Below, in pieces: positions 26,132 to 35,050 of a DNA stretch of 64,000 bases. The stretch comes from an uncultured Dorea sp. (GTDB lineage: Bacteria > Bacillota > Clostridia > Lachnospirales > Lachnospiraceae), in the NCBI GenBank assembly GCA_948602995.1, contig CAPEBR010000002.1:9794-73793 (forward strand), read 5' to 3'. The notes under the pieces are model-generated. The model worked only from the letters and a program-made list of their open reading frames with translations. It searched no databases and was not told the DNA's origin. Positions within the stretch are counted from its first letter, which is position 1. Every line of letters begins with the position of its first letter. The position numbers were made by a program, and so were the translations under genes.

Positions 26132-27319
26132 ATGGAAAGATATCTATTTACTTCAGAATCCGTGACAGAAGGGCATCCAGATAAGATGTGCGACCAGATA
26201 TCAGATGCGATACTTGATGCTCTTATGGAGAAGGATCCCATGAGCCGTGTGGCATGTGAGACAAGCACAACGACAGGGCTTGTGCTTGTAATGGGTGAAA
26301 TAACGACAAACGCTTATGTGGACATTCAGAAAATTGTAAGAGACACGGTTCGGGAGATTGGCTATACGAGAGCGAAATATGGCTTTGATGCAGAGACCTG
26401 CGGCGTCATGGTTGTCCTGGATGAGCAGTCCTCGGATATTGCCATGGGCGTGGATAAGGCGCTGGAAGCAAAGGAAAATAAGATGTCAGAGGAAGAGATT
26501 GAAGCCATCGGCGCAGGGGACCAGGGCATGATGTTTGGCTATGCTTCTGATGAGACGCCGGAACTTATGCCCTATCCGATCGCCCTGGCTCATAAGCTCT
26601 CCAGAAGGCTTACTGAGATCAGAAAGGACGGTACGCTTACCTATTTAAGGCCGGACGGAAAGACGCAGGTTACAGTGGAGTATGACGAGGCGGGCATTCC
26701 GAAGCGTCTGGATGCGGTTGTCCTGTCCACACAGCATGATCCGGATGTAACACAGGAGCAGATTCATGAGGATATTAAAAAATATGTATTTGACGCAGTC
26801 ATTCCAGAGGGGATGGTGGATGAGAATACAAAATTCTTCATCAATCCTACAGGCCGTTTTGTAATCGGCGGACCACACGGTGACAGCGGGCTTACAGGCC
26901 GTAAGATCATTGTTGATACTTATGGCGGCATGGCACGTCACGGCGGCGGGGCATTTTCAGGGAAGGACTGCACCAAGGTAGACCGTTCCGCAGCCTATGC
27001 GGCACGTTATGTGGCAAAGAATATCGTGGCGGCGGGGCTTGCAAAGAAGTGTGAGATTCAGCTTTCCTATGCGATCGGCGTTGCACACCCGACATCTATT
27101 ATGGTGGACACATTTGGAACCGGGAAGCTGTCAGATGAAAAGCTGGTAGAGATAATCCGTGAGAATTTTGACCTTCGCCCGGCAGGAATTATCCAGATGC
27201 TGGATCTTCGGAGACCGATTTACAAACAGACAGCAGCATATGGACATTTCGGACGCACAGACGTGGACCTTTCCTGGGAAAGAACAGATAAGGCAGAAGT
27301 ACTAAAGGCATATCTATAG
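26132..27319 (+). CDS. metK: S-adenosylmethionine synthetase
   Basis: MetK makes S-adenosylmethionine from methionine and ATP, releasing phosphate and pyrophosphate. The protein has the normal length (395 residues) and family motifs: SVTEGHPDKMCDQISDA at the start with the ATP-binding His-Pro, GAGDQGMMFGYA in the middle, and the GGGAFSGKDCTKVDRS segment near residue 270. AGGAG precedes the ATG. Expression is probably feedback-controlled by the SAM-I riboswitch 160 nt upstream. It is followed by a hairpin terminator. Confidence 0.98.
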   Translation: MERYLFTSESVTEGHPDKMCDQISDAILDALMEKDPMSRVACETSTTTGLVLVMGEITTNAYVDIQKIVRDTVREIGYTRAKYGFDAETCGVMVVLDEQSSDIAMGVDKALEAKENKMSEEEIEAIGAGDQGMMFGYASDETPELMPYPIALAHKLSRRLTEIRKDGTLTYLRPDGKTQVTVEYDEAGIPKRLDAVVLSTQHDPDVTQEQIHEDIKKYVFDAVIPEGMVDENTKFFINPTGRFVIGGPHGDSGLTGRKIIVDTYGGMARHGGGAFSGKDCTKVDRSAAYAARYVAKNIVAAGLAKKCEIQLSYAIGVAHPTSIMVDTFGTGKLSDEKLVEIIRENFDLRPAGIIQMLDLRRPIYKQTAAYGHFGRTDVDLSWERTDKAEVLKAYL

Positions 27320-27358
27320 AATGCCGGTTCTATTTATAAAATTTTAATAAAAGTTTAT

Positions 27359-27386
27359 GGGCGCTTTCGTGTGGGGCGCCTTTTTT
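27359..27386 (+). terminator. metK terminator
   Basis: GGGCGC and GGCGCC form a short GC-rich stem around TTTCGTGTG and are followed by TTTTTT. It lies about 40 nt after the metK stop. Confidence 0.8.
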
Positions 27387-27418
27387 CGTGCTATACTTTA
27401 CTCACGGAGGATGCGATT

Positions 27419-28915
27419 ATGAAGTTCAAAACCAGATTAATAATAGCATTTTTTACAATTATTCTGATTCCGGCCGCATTGTCTGCTGCTATGATTATGG
27501 TTTTGGGGCATTACCAGATTGGCGTGATTGATAAAGCCTATGGTATTACAGGCACAACGGTGGAGAGTCTTTCGAATCCCATGCAGGTCTTGTCCAGAGT
27601 AACAGAGAAGCCCTACCATGAGCTTGAGGAGATCGCCCGTTATAAACCGGGAGATCTGGAGGATGCTACGCTGCTTGAAGAGTTTAACCAGAAACTTATG
27701 GGAAAGAAAGCATATCTTCTGGTCCGCAAGGGAAGGACGCTTGTATATTTGGGAACCGGTTCCCAGGAGGTGGAGAAGGTTGCCGCACAGCTTCCAGGGT
27801 ATGGTGAATCCGATATTACATCGGAGAATGGCATTTATCTAGGGGGAGAGGCGCAGGCGCTTGTAAAGCAGATTGATTTCGTATATCCGGGAGGAGAAGA
27901 AGGAAGTGCATTCATTATAACGGATGTCAGTAATGTAATACCAGAGGTGGAGCAGTTTTTTGTAGATATGCTGCTGTGCGTGCTGATTGTGCTTGTGCTG
28001 ACGGCCCTGGGGCTGATCTTCTGGATCTATAAGGGGGTTATGCGCCCGGTGGAGAAGATGCAGGTTGCTGCAGGAAATATAAAAGAAGGGAATCTGGACT
28101 TTGAACTAAGCCCGGATTCTGACGATGAGCTGGGGCAGCTCTGCATGAGCCTGGAGGATATGCGCAGAAGGCTTAAGGACAATGCAGAGGAAAAGGTTGA
28201 ATTTGACAGAGAGAATAAAGAACTGATTAGCAATATTTCCCATGATCTTAAGACGCCTGTGACCACAATCAAGGGATATGCGGAAGGAATTATGGATGGC
28301 GTGGCAGACACGCCGGAAAAGATCGAAAAATATGTCCGAACCATTTATAATAAGGCAAATGAGATGGATCTGCTCATTAATGAGCTGACCTTGTATTCAA
28401 AGATTGATACAAACCGGATACCATATGATTTTAGCATTCTGTCGGTAAATGATTATTTTAGCGACTGCTCAGAGGAGCTGTATCTGGAGCTTGAGGCGAA
28501 GAATGTGGAGTTTGGGTATTTTAATTATGTGGATCCAGAGGTGAAAGTAATCGCAGACGCAGAGCAGATCAAACGGGTGATTCATAATATTGTGAATAAT
28601 TCTACAAAATATATGGATAAGTCCCGGGCGAAGATTAACCTGCGGGTGAAGGATGTAGGAGACTTTGTGCAGGTTGAGCTTGAAGATAATGGAAAAGGAA
28701 TTGCGGCAAAGGATCTGCCGAATATATTTGACCGGTTTTACCGGGCCGATACATCAAGAAATTCTTCCAAGGGCGGAAGCGGAATCGGGCTTTCCATTGT
28801 GAAGAAGATTATAGAAGAACACGGGGGCAAGATATGGGCGACCAGCAGGGAGAATACCGGGACGACTATGTACTTTGTTCTCAGAAAGTATCAGGAGGTG
28901 CCAGTACATGAATAG
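27419..28915 (+). CDS. Sensor histidine kinase
   Basis: This ~498-residue membrane kinase is the sensor of a two-component system. The first helix is at residues ~7-29, followed by a ~150-residue extracellular domain, a second helix near residues 183-205, and a HAMP linker. The H-box NISHDLKTPVTTIKGYAEG has the phospho-accepting His at residue 275. The ATPase domain carries N-box, DNGKGIAAKDLPNIFDRFY and GGSGIGLSIVKKI. The start at 27419 is chosen for GGAGG upstream; 16 earlier residues would lack a site. It overlaps the response regulator by 8 nt. The signal is not evident. Confidence 0.93.
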   Translation: MKFKTRLIIAFFTIILIPAALSAAMIMVLGHYQIGVIDKAYGITGTTVESLSNPMQVLSRVTEKPYHELEEIARYKPGDLEDATLLEEFNQKLMGKKAYLLVRKGRTLVYLGTGSQEVEKVAAQLPGYGESDITSENGIYLGGEAQALVKQIDFVYPGGEEGSAFIITDVSNVIPEVEQFFVDMLLCVLIVLVLTALGLIFWIYKGVMRPVEKMQVAAGNIKEGNLDFELSPDSDDELGQLCMSLEDMRRRLKDNAEEKVEFDRENKELISNISHDLKTPVTTIKGYAEGIMDGVADTPEKIEKYVRTIYNKANEMDLLINELTLYSKIDTNRIPYDFSILSVNDYFSDCSEELYLELEAKNVEFGYFNYVDPEVKVIADAEQIKRVIHNIVNNSTKYMDKSRAKINLRVKDVGDFVQVELEDNGKGIAAKDLPNIFDRFYRADTSRNSSKGGSGIGLSIVKKIIEEHGGKIWATSRENTGTTMYFVLRKYQEVPVHE

Positions 28916-29597
28916 GATTTTGATTGTGGAGGATGAAGAGACAATCGCAGATTTGGAGAAGGACTATCTGGAGCTTAGCGGGTTTGAGGTAAAGGTGGCA
29001 AATGACGGGGAGGCCGGGCTTAAGGAAGCGCTGAACGGGGATTACAATCTATTTATCCTGGATCTGATGCTCCCGGGAGTGGACGGCTTCGAGATCTGCC
29101 GGAAGATACGGGATGAAAAAAATACCCCAATTATCATGGTATCTGCAAAGAAGGATGATATTGATAAAATCCGGGGCCTGGGACTTGGCGCAGATGATTA
29201 TATGACCAAGCCTTTTAGTCCAAGCGAGCTGGTGGCAAGAGTCAAAGCCCACCTGGCAAGATATGACCGCCTGACAGGAAGCGCGGTTTCAAAAAATAAC
29301 GTCATAGAGATCCGGGGGCTTAAAATAGACACTACTGCAAGAAGAGTGTGGATCAACGGCGAAGAAAAGGCTTTTACCACGAAGGAGTTTGATCTTCTGA
29401 CCTTCCTGGCAGGACATCCGAATCATGTCTATACTAAGGAGGAGCTGTTCCGGGAGATCTGGGATATGGAATCAATCGGAGACATCGCGACAGTGACGGT
29501 GCATATCAAGAAGATCCGCGAGAAGGTGGAAATGGACACATCGAACCCACAGTATATTGAGACAATATGGGGAGTCGGATACCGTTTTAAAATGTAG
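28908..29597 (+). CDS. OmpR/PhoB family response regulator
   Basis: This 229-residue regulator pairs with the overlapping histidine kinase. The receiver domain (residues 1-120) has the acidic pair E8-D9 (VEDEE), the phosphorylated Asp52 in FILDLMLPG, a Ser/Thr in MVSAK and Lys in YMTKPF. The C-terminal winged helix (residues ~130-229) ends with the usual YIETIWGVGYRFKM. The start at 28908 is chosen for AGGAGG upstream, inside the kinase gene. Targets are unknown; no transport or resistance gene lies directly beside it. Confidence 0.94.
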   Translation: MNRILIVEDEETIADLEKDYLELSGFEVKVANDGEAGLKEALNGDYNLFILDLMLPGVDGFEICRKIRDEKNTPIIMVSAKKDDIDKIRGLGLGADDYMTKPFSPSELVARVKAHLARYDRLTGSAVSKNNVIEIRGLKIDTTARRVWINGEEKAFTTKEFDLLTFLAGHPNHVYTKEELFREIWDMESIGDIATVTVHIKKIREKVEMDTSNPQYIETIWGVGYRFKM

Positions 29598-29601
29598 CAG
29601 G

Positions 29602-29639
29602 TTGGGGACGGGGTATTTTTAAAAATACCCCGTCCCCAA
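29602..29639. repeat. GGGGACGGGG palindrome between converging genes
   Basis: TTGGGGACGGGGTATTTTT and its reverse complement form a 38-bp palindrome 4 bp after the response regulator stop. On the minus strand it encodes the last residues LGTGYF and the stop of the APH-fold kinase gene. Confidence 0.9.
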
Positions 29640-30740
29640 TGGCGTTTTTGGCTGTCCGTCGCGCTGTCTCCAGATATTGCCCACCGCGAGGTAGTCGATC
29701 TGTCCGGTATCCATATAGTCAGATAGCAGTTCTTTCATGCGCTGTCCCCATGTATCCCGGATGCCGTCTTTAACACCCCAGTAGGATTCTGATAGTTCTA
29801 AGAGGCGGCAGCCTGCAAGGAAGTCGATCGACTTTTCATCTGCAGGAGAGGATGGGATGTACTTCCCGCCGTTTTCTGCGTAGCCTTTGAAGAAGGCATT
29901 TTCTGCTTCCCTGAAGCATTCTGCGTCGTAATAATTAAAGAGAAAGAACCGGAATCCGTAGAATTCTAAAGCAGCAGGGGCAGCCTGTGCTGATTCCAGG
30001 TCAAAGTAACCGGTGGGACGGCCCTGTTCGTCCGTAAAAAAGTTTTCCGCGTGCATGTCGGTAAACACAAGCACCGGCGGCGTCTGGTCCGCGCCGTAGA
30101 TGGGGCGGAGTTCGTCAAGCTTCCTGTGGAAGAATTCTGTAACCTGCATAGTCTCGTCTTCTGAAAAGACGCCTTTTTGCATACATTTTTCAAGCCGCAT
30201 ATCTACAACTTCAAGAAAACGGTCAGAAAAGTTATCCATACCTGCAGGCTCAATAACATCGTCTTTCATAATGTTTCCGAAGGATGGAAATGTAATATTC
30301 TGAATCTGTGCAAAGTCCCTGCCAAGATATCCCATACTGTCCAGGAACCGCTTTTTTGAGAAGCCGCTTCTTACCATACATTCCTTCTGGGAGATGCCGG
30401 TCATTCGCTCCAGAAGGATGAACCTCCCGTGGGAGGAGTCATGTATTCCGTACACCTCGGGGGTAGGGACGCCGGATTTCTCCTTAATCATGCGAAAGAG
30501 CCAGGCCTCCCGTTCCAGGGAAAGGATTCCGCCAAAAAGTGTGTCCCTGGAAGCGTCTGACAGGCCGGCCTCTGTTTCCCTTATCTTTGCAAATTTCAGG
30601 ATGGCAGGCCGGTTTCCCTCCAGTATGACATCAAAGACGAAATGATTAGAGCCCTCGTTAACCGGGCGTATCTTCACGGGCTTATATCCGGATTCCAGGA
30701 GAGCAGTCCTGGCCTGTCCGGCAGTTTTGATCTGTGACAT
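29619..30740 (-). CDS. APH-fold phosphotransferase family protein
   Basis: This 373-residue protein has the aminoglycoside-phosphotransferase/choline-kinase fold. The catalytic loop is VFTDMHAENFF with D228 and N233, and the metal-binding Asp is D247 in GYFDLES. The N-terminal NEGSNHFVFDV resembles the nucleotide-binding loop, with K49 in AILKFAK as the ATP lysine. The substrate is unknown: an antibiotic, an amino-acid derivative or a sugar are all possible. It is third in a unit with a tryptophanase-type lyase and a YheO-like regulator, 9 nt after the latter. The C-terminal LGTGYF and stop come from the palindrome at 29602-29639. Confidence 0.75.
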   Translation of the reverse strand: MSQIKTAGQARTALLESGYKPVKIRPVNEGSNHFVFDVILEGNRPAILKFAKIRETEAGLSDASRDTLFGGILSLEREAWLFRMIKEKSGVPTPEVYGIHDSSHGRFILLERMTGISQKECMVRSGFSKKRFLDSMGYLGRDFAQIQNITFPSFGNIMKDDVIEPAGMDNFSDRFLEVVDMRLEKCMQKGVFSEDETMQVTEFFHRKLDELRPIYGADQTPPVLVFTDMHAENFFTDEQGRPTGYFDLESAQAAPAALEFYGFRFFLFNYYDAECFREAENAFFKGYAENGGKYIPSSPADEKSIDFLAGCRLLELSESYWGVKDGIRDTWGQRMKELLSDYMDTGQIDYLAVGNIWRQRDGQPKTPLGTGYF

Positions 30741-30749
30741 AAAGGTTTA

Positions 30750-31406
30750 TCACTCCTTCTTCTCCAGCTGCTGGAGATAGCGGTAGATGGTTGCTTTTGA
30801 GCTCTTAAGCTTCTTTGCCACTTCAATAACCGAGCCCTTGGCAAGGAACACGCCCCGGCTGTCCATCTCCCGGATGACAGAAAGCTTCTCGTCGGCATTC
30901 AGGCGGCCTGGAGGAGAATTGAAGCGTATGGTTGCCTCCTCCAGAACTTTGTCGATCATCTCTGTGACAGACAGGGTGAGAGCCTCGTAGGACTGCTTCG
31001 GGGAGCTGCTTTTGCCAGAGGGTTTCAGCACATTATGCTTCTGCTCACCGTTGATCAGAAGTTCCAGGTAGCTGCGGATGTGTATGAGTTCGCCCACATT
31101 CTGATTGATGGTGAGGAGACCTGAAAAGGAGTCCCCTTCCCGTATGAACATGGTTGCAGAGCGCATCTTTTCCCCCTTGGCAGACAGAGTCCGGTAATTA
31201 ATATTGTAGGGAATGTCCTGGCACTCCGGATTTTTAATCAGGGCCTGCTGCATCTCGCTTAAAGGGGCTCCCGGGTAGTGGTTCGGATCTGCGGAATTTT
31301 CAACGTGAAGAATTTTCTGCGTGTCACAGAGGATAATTTCCACCTCTGTCCCTAAAAAGAGGGACAGAAATTCCATGATGGGGCGGTATAGCTCAATGTT
31401 CAACAT
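30750..31406 (-). CDS. YheO-like PAS and HTH transcriptional regulator
   Basis: This 218-residue protein has an N-terminal YheO-like PAS domain (residues ~5-115, with NYRTLSAKGEKMRSATMFIR and GLLTINQNV) and a C-terminal helix-turn-helix of the HTH_22 type (DSRGVFLAKGSVIEVAKKL, then SKATIYRYLQQLEK). Characterised relatives such as DauR control amino-acid catabolic genes. It lies 51 nt after the tryptophanase-type gene in the same unit, so control of that gene or of the divergent peptide operon by an amino-acid signal is a fair inference. A GGAGAAG site precedes the start. Confidence 0.85.
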   Translation of the reverse strand: MLNIELYRPIMEFLSLFLGTEVEIILCDTQKILHVENSADPNHYPGAPLSEMQQALIKNPECQDIPYNINYRTLSAKGEKMRSATMFIREGDSFSGLLTINQNVGELIHIRSYLELLINGEQKHNVLKPSGKSSSPKQSYEALTLSVTEMIDKVLEEATIRFNSPPGRLNADEKLSVIREMDSRGVFLAKGSVIEVAKKLKSSKATIYRYLQQLEKKE

Positions 31407-31457
31407 AGCTTCTCCATTCTGCTGGGTAGTTCGTATATTTTTTATTTGTGCGCCTGT

Positions 31458-32843
31458 CTAAAGCAGTTCAAAGCCTGCGGTGAAGTGGCGCAGGGATGCT
31501 ATGGAACCCTGGTGTACGATCTTCATGCCGCGGTACTGATCCCGTTTTTCGTAAATGTCGCCCAGCGCATTTGCGATTACATCCATATGACTGTTTGTGT
31601 AGACCCGGCGGTTAATGGCTATACGCATAGACTCAATAGCAGGATAGATGGGCTCCCCGGTCTCCTTGTCAAAGGCTCCGAAAGCGCAGGCGCCGATCTC
31701 CACACAGCGGACTCCTGCTTCCTCATATAGGGCGCACACAAGGCGCTGGCTTGGGAATTCGCTCTGCGGAATCTGCGGGAAGAAGCGCCGTCCATCTACA
31801 TAGACGCCGTGTCCGCCGGTAGGTTCAATGATCGGCACGCCGCGCTCCTTTAATTTTTCCCCAAGATAGGCGACCTGTCCGATTCTGTATTCCAGATAGT
31901 GCTCGTCGCACACTTCGCGCAGGCCTACTGCAAGAGCGTCCATATCACGGCCGGACATCCCGCCATAGGTAATGAAGCCCTCATGCACAATGGCAAGCTG
32001 GTTAGCCTTCTCATAGACCTCTTTATTCCGTGTTACAAAGAGCCCGCCGATATTTACCAGTCCGTCCTTTTTGCTGCTCATGGTAGCTGTCTCGCAGTAG
32101 CTGAACATCTCGCGGGTAATCTCCATAATGCTTTTGTCCTGATAGCCGGGCTCCCTGGTCTTAATAAACCAGGCATTCTCGGCGAGGCGGGCACTATCCA
32201 TAACGACCGGAATACCATACTGTCCGGCAAGTCTGCTGACCTCCCGGATATTCTCCATAGAAACAGGCTGCCCGCCGTTGTTGTTGCAGGTAATAGTAAT
32301 AATAACGACACAGATATTTTCCGCACCCTTCTCGTCAATTAGACGGCGCATCTTCTCAAGGTCAATATTTCCCTTAAAGGGTTCAGGGGCAGAGGCAGTA
32401 TCCATGCCTGCATCCGTGGCAAAATCTACCGGAAGGCAGCCCATGATCTCCGCATTTCCCCGGAAAGTATCAAAATGCATATTGCCAATGGCATAAGCGC
32501 CGGGGCGGCAGTAAATCTGCGTCATGATGTAGTCTGCCGCACGTCCCTGGTGTGTCGGCTGAACATAAGGCATGCCAAATACCTCATGCACGGAAGCCTC
32601 AAGGCGGTAAAAGCTGCGGCAGCCCGCGTATGCCTCATCCCCAAGCATAAGGGCGCTCCACTGCTCCTGGCTCATGGCGCTTGTGCCGCTGTCTGTGATG
32701 CAGTCTATGTAAACCTGCTCGGATTTCAGCCGGAATGCATTATATCCGGCTTCCTTAAGCCATTCCTGGCGCTGTGCCTTTGTGGACTTCGGGATGGACT
32801 CTACCATCTTGATTCGAAAGGGTTCTGCTGTCATGTACTTCAT
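31458..32843 (-). CDS. tnaA: Tryptophanase-type PLP beta-eliminating lyase
   Basis: This 461-residue PLP enzyme belongs to the tryptophanase / tyrosine phenol-lyase family. Tryptophanase splits tryptophan to indole, pyruvate and ammonia. Family blocks are AEPFRIKMVESIPK, LLTDSGT-like ITDSGTSAMS, MLGDEAYAG, PTHQGRAAD, VVMDSARLAENAWF and the PLP-lysine motif MSSKKDGLVNIGG. The region GVRCVEIGACAFG reads like tryptophanase (VEIGSF) rather than the phenol-lyase RSMERG, whose Arg binds the phenol. Overall divergence leaves another aromatic or Cys substrate open. The start at 32843 has AAGGAGG; the 36 upstream codons are not family-like. Confidence 0.8.
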   Translation of the reverse strand: MKYMTAEPFRIKMVESIPKSTKAQRQEWLKEAGYNAFRLKSEQVYIDCITDSGTSAMSQEQWSALMLGDEAYAGCRSFYRLEASVHEVFGMPYVQPTHQGRAADYIMTQIYCRPGAYAIGNMHFDTFRGNAEIMGCLPVDFATDAGMDTASAPEPFKGNIDLEKMRRLIDEKGAENICVVIITITCNNNGGQPVSMENIREVSRLAGQYGIPVVMDSARLAENAWFIKTREPGYQDKSIMEITREMFSYCETATMSSKKDGLVNIGGLFVTRNKEVYEKANQLAIVHEGFITYGGMSGRDMDALAVGLREVCDEHYLEYRIGQVAYLGEKLKERGVPIIEPTGGHGVYVDGRRFFPQIPQSEFPSQRLVCALYEEAGVRCVEIGACAFGAFDKETGEPIYPAIESMRIAINRRVYTNSHMDVIANALGDIYEKRDQYRGMKIVHQGSIASLRHFTAGFELL

Positions 32844-32884
32844 AAAAAACCTCCTTAAATTATAATATGATAACTGTTTTTTTG

Positions 32885-32911
32885 CAACGGCTTTCATATG
32901 GTACACCGTTG
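32885..32911 (-). promoter_or_regulatory. Dyad in the tnaA leader
   Basis: CAACGG (32885-32890) and CCGTTG (32906-32911) are inverted around 15 bp, between the tnaA promoter and its start codon. It could be an operator for the YheO-like regulator or an RNA hairpin; no tnaC-like leader peptide with Trp is evident. Confidence 0.45.
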
Positions 32912-32922
32912 AAATTGAGAAA

Positions 32923-32951
32923 ATTGTAGCATAATAAGAAAGATGTGTCAA
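32923..32951 (-). promoter_or_regulatory. tnaA operon promoter
   Basis: On the minus strand, TTGACA (32951-32946) and TACAAT (32928-32923) are 17 bp apart, a near-consensus sigma-A promoter. It faces away from the opp promoter at 32986. Confidence 0.8.
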
Positions 32952-32985
32952 TATAAGAAAAATGTATTTTTATTAAAAAAAATTC

Positions 32986-33014
32986 TTGACTAAGTGAGGA
33001 ACGTAGGATATACT
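32986..33014 (+). promoter_or_regulatory. opp-peptidase operon promoter
   Basis: TTGACT (32986-32991) and TATACT (33009-33014) are exactly 17 bp apart, about 140 nt before the first permease gene. The leader between them and the start codon has no obvious riboswitch. The two divergent promoters are 34 bp apart, so one bound regulator could control both. Confidence 0.8.
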
Positions 33015-33155
33015 CTAGTTAGATTCAACAAAAAAGCAGGTCAGACACCCATATAAGACATACAAAATGATAAAAAGCTTTTCAAAGGTATATGAGAGAG
33101 TTTGTACAGTTTTTTGGAAATGATTCAAAAAAACAAGAAAAGGAGGGAGCTGCGA

Positions 33156-34076
33156 ATGGGAAAATACGTAGCAAAGAGATTTGTTTCCATGGTGATCACA
33201 CTGTTTCTGGTTGCAACCGTGACTTTTTTCTTAATGCATGCCGTGCCGGGACAGCCATTTGAGATCAGCCGGGAGACGCCAGAGAGCGTAAAGGAAGCGC
33301 TCTATGCCAAGTATGGACTGGACAAGCCGTTATCAGAGCAGTATGTCATCTATATGAAGAATCTGCTCCGCGGTGATTTTGGGGTATCTATGAAGTATAA
33401 GAGCCAGACAGTACTTGGGAAGGTAACATCAGGTATGCCGGTATCAGCAGTGATCGGATTTGGGGGTGTACTTGCCGGATGCCTGATTGGCGCGTGCTTC
33501 GGAATACTTGCTGCACTGAAGAATAAGGGGATAACCGATTATCTTGTTATTATTCTGGCAATACTGGGGGTATCTATTCCGAACTTTGTATTCGGATCCC
33601 TCATACAGAGGTATTTTGCCGTAGAGTGGAAGCTGTTTCCCATACAGGGATGGAAGGGCGCTGAATATGTAATTCTGCCCGTCATGGCTGCGGCGTTCAC
33701 CAATGTTGCCTATTATGCCAGAATGCTGCGGACAAGCATGCTGGATGTCATGGGGCAGGATTATATCTACACGGCGAAGAGCAAAGGGCTGAATCAGAAT
33801 GAGATTGTGGGAAAACATATACTGAGGAATTCTTTTCTTCCGCTTGTGACATCCCTTGGGCCTATGTGCGCCGGGGCGCTGACTGGAAACTTTGTAATAG
33901 AGAAGATCTTCAATGTGCCGGGTATCGGGCAGTCGATGATCTCATCAATCCAGAATTCAGACTATACGATGATTATGGGACTAACGATTATCTTCGCCTT
34001 TATTTCGGTAATCTGCTATTTTCTGGTGGATATTATTTACGGCATTGTTGACCCGCGTATCAGGATTGCCGGATAG
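33156..34076 (+). CDS. oppB: Peptide ABC transporter permease (DppB/OppB)
   Basis: This 306-residue inner-membrane permease has six hydrophobic segments and begins with the typical GKYVAKRFVSMVITLFLVAT helix. The C-terminal cytoplasmic loop, EIVGKHILRNSFLPLVT, is the EAA motif that contacts the ATPases. Oligo- and dipeptide transporters of this type pair one B and one C permease. The start at 33156 has AGGAGGG; an upstream Met at 33102 would add 18 residues without a site. It is the first gene of an eleven-gene run on the plus strand. Confidence 0.93.
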   Translation: MGKYVAKRFVSMVITLFLVATVTFFLMHAVPGQPFEISRETPESVKEALYAKYGLDKPLSEQYVIYMKNLLRGDFGVSMKYKSQTVLGKVTSGMPVSAVIGFGGVLAGCLIGACFGILAALKNKGITDYLVIILAILGVSIPNFVFGSLIQRYFAVEWKLFPIQGWKGAEYVILPVMAAAFTNVAYYARMLRTSMLDVMGQDYIYTAKSKGLNQNEIVGKHILRNSFLPLVTSLGPMCAGALTGNFVIEKIFNVPGIGQSMISSIQNSDYTMIMGLTIIFAFISVICYFLVDIIYGIVDPRIRIAG

Positions 34077-34085
34077 GAGAGAGCT

Positions 34086-35036
34086 ATGGATGAAAAATTA
34101 AATGTAAAGGACATAGATTTACGTCATCTGGATGACAGTCTGTTTGAGAAGGACGATTCCGCATATGCAGATGCAGATAAACTAAACCGGCCCTCTGTTA
34201 CCTACTGGAGTGATGCATGGAGACGGTTCAGGGGAAATAAGGTGGCTATGATTTCCGCGGTTATACTTGTGCTTGTCATACTCATGGCCGTATTCCAGCC
34301 TATGGCAAGCCCGTATACATATGACGAACAGGATCTCTTCGCAATCAACCAGAGCCCGTCCTCTGAGCACTGGTTCGGAACGGACGAGCTGGGGAGAGAT
34401 ATTTTCGTCCGGTGCTGGGAAGGGGCAAGGGTAAGCCTGCTGATTGCATTTGTAGTTGCTGTATTAAACGGTACGATAGGCATTTTATACGGCGGTATTG
34501 CCGGGTATTTTGGAGGACTTGCGGATAATGTGATGATGCGGTTCTGTGAGCTGATCGCTTCCATACCGCAGATGCTGTGGGTAGTGCTGCTGATTCTGAT
34601 TATGAGACCGGGGATCTTTCCGATTATTATTGCCATCGCCGCTACCGGATGGATTGGGACTGCAAGGCTCTTTAGGGGACAGGTATTCTCCCTTAAGGAA
34701 TCCGAGTTTGTAATGGCAAGCCGGACAATGGGAGCCGGGAGTATCTGGATTATTCTAAAGCATCTGCTTCCGAATGCCATGAGCCCGATCATTATCAGTA
34801 TGGCCAATGTCATTCCCGGTGCAATTTTTTCCGAGGCGTTTTTAAGCTATATCGGTCTGGGGGTGCCTCTTCCGACTGCAAGCTGGGGCATCCTGGCAAG
34901 CGACGGGGCGAATAAGCTTCTGAGCTATCCGTATCAGCTTTTATTCCCGTCTCTTTTGATCTGTATCACGATGCTGTGTTTCAATCTGATGGGGGACGGC
35001 CTCAGAGATGCCCTTGATCCCCGCATGAGACAGTAA
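34086..35036 (+). CDS. oppC: Peptide ABC transporter permease (DppC/OppC)
   Basis: This 316-residue permease is the partner of oppB, 9 nt upstream. The N-terminal ~50 residues are cytoplasmic and acidic, then RFRGNKVAMISAVILVLVI begins the first of six helices. HWFGTDELGRDIFVR and the EAA loop near IILKHLLPNAMSPIII are diagnostic of OppC/DppC. The length is normal. An ATPase gene follows after 14 nt with an AAGGAGGGG site. Confidence 0.93.
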   Translation: MDEKLNVKDIDLRHLDDSLFEKDDSAYADADKLNRPSVTYWSDAWRRFRGNKVAMISAVILVLVILMAVFQPMASPYTYDEQDLFAINQSPSSEHWFGTDELGRDIFVRCWEGARVSLLIAFVVAVLNGTIGILYGGIAGYFGGLADNVMMRFCELIASIPQMLWVVLLILIMRPGIFPIIIAIAATGWIGTARLFRGQVFSLKESEFVMASRTMGAGSIWIILKHLLPNAMSPIIISMANVIPGAIFSEAFLSYIGLGVPLPTASWGILASDGANKLLSYPYQLLFPSLLICITMLCFNLMGDGLRDALDPRMRQ

Positions 35037-35050
35037 GGAGGGGACGAGTA

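Noticed and set aside
31458..32843. Tyrosine phenol-lyase
   Set aside because: The segment GVRCVEIGACAFG lacks the Arg of the phenol-lyase RSMERG motif and is closer to tryptophanase; kept only as an alternative.
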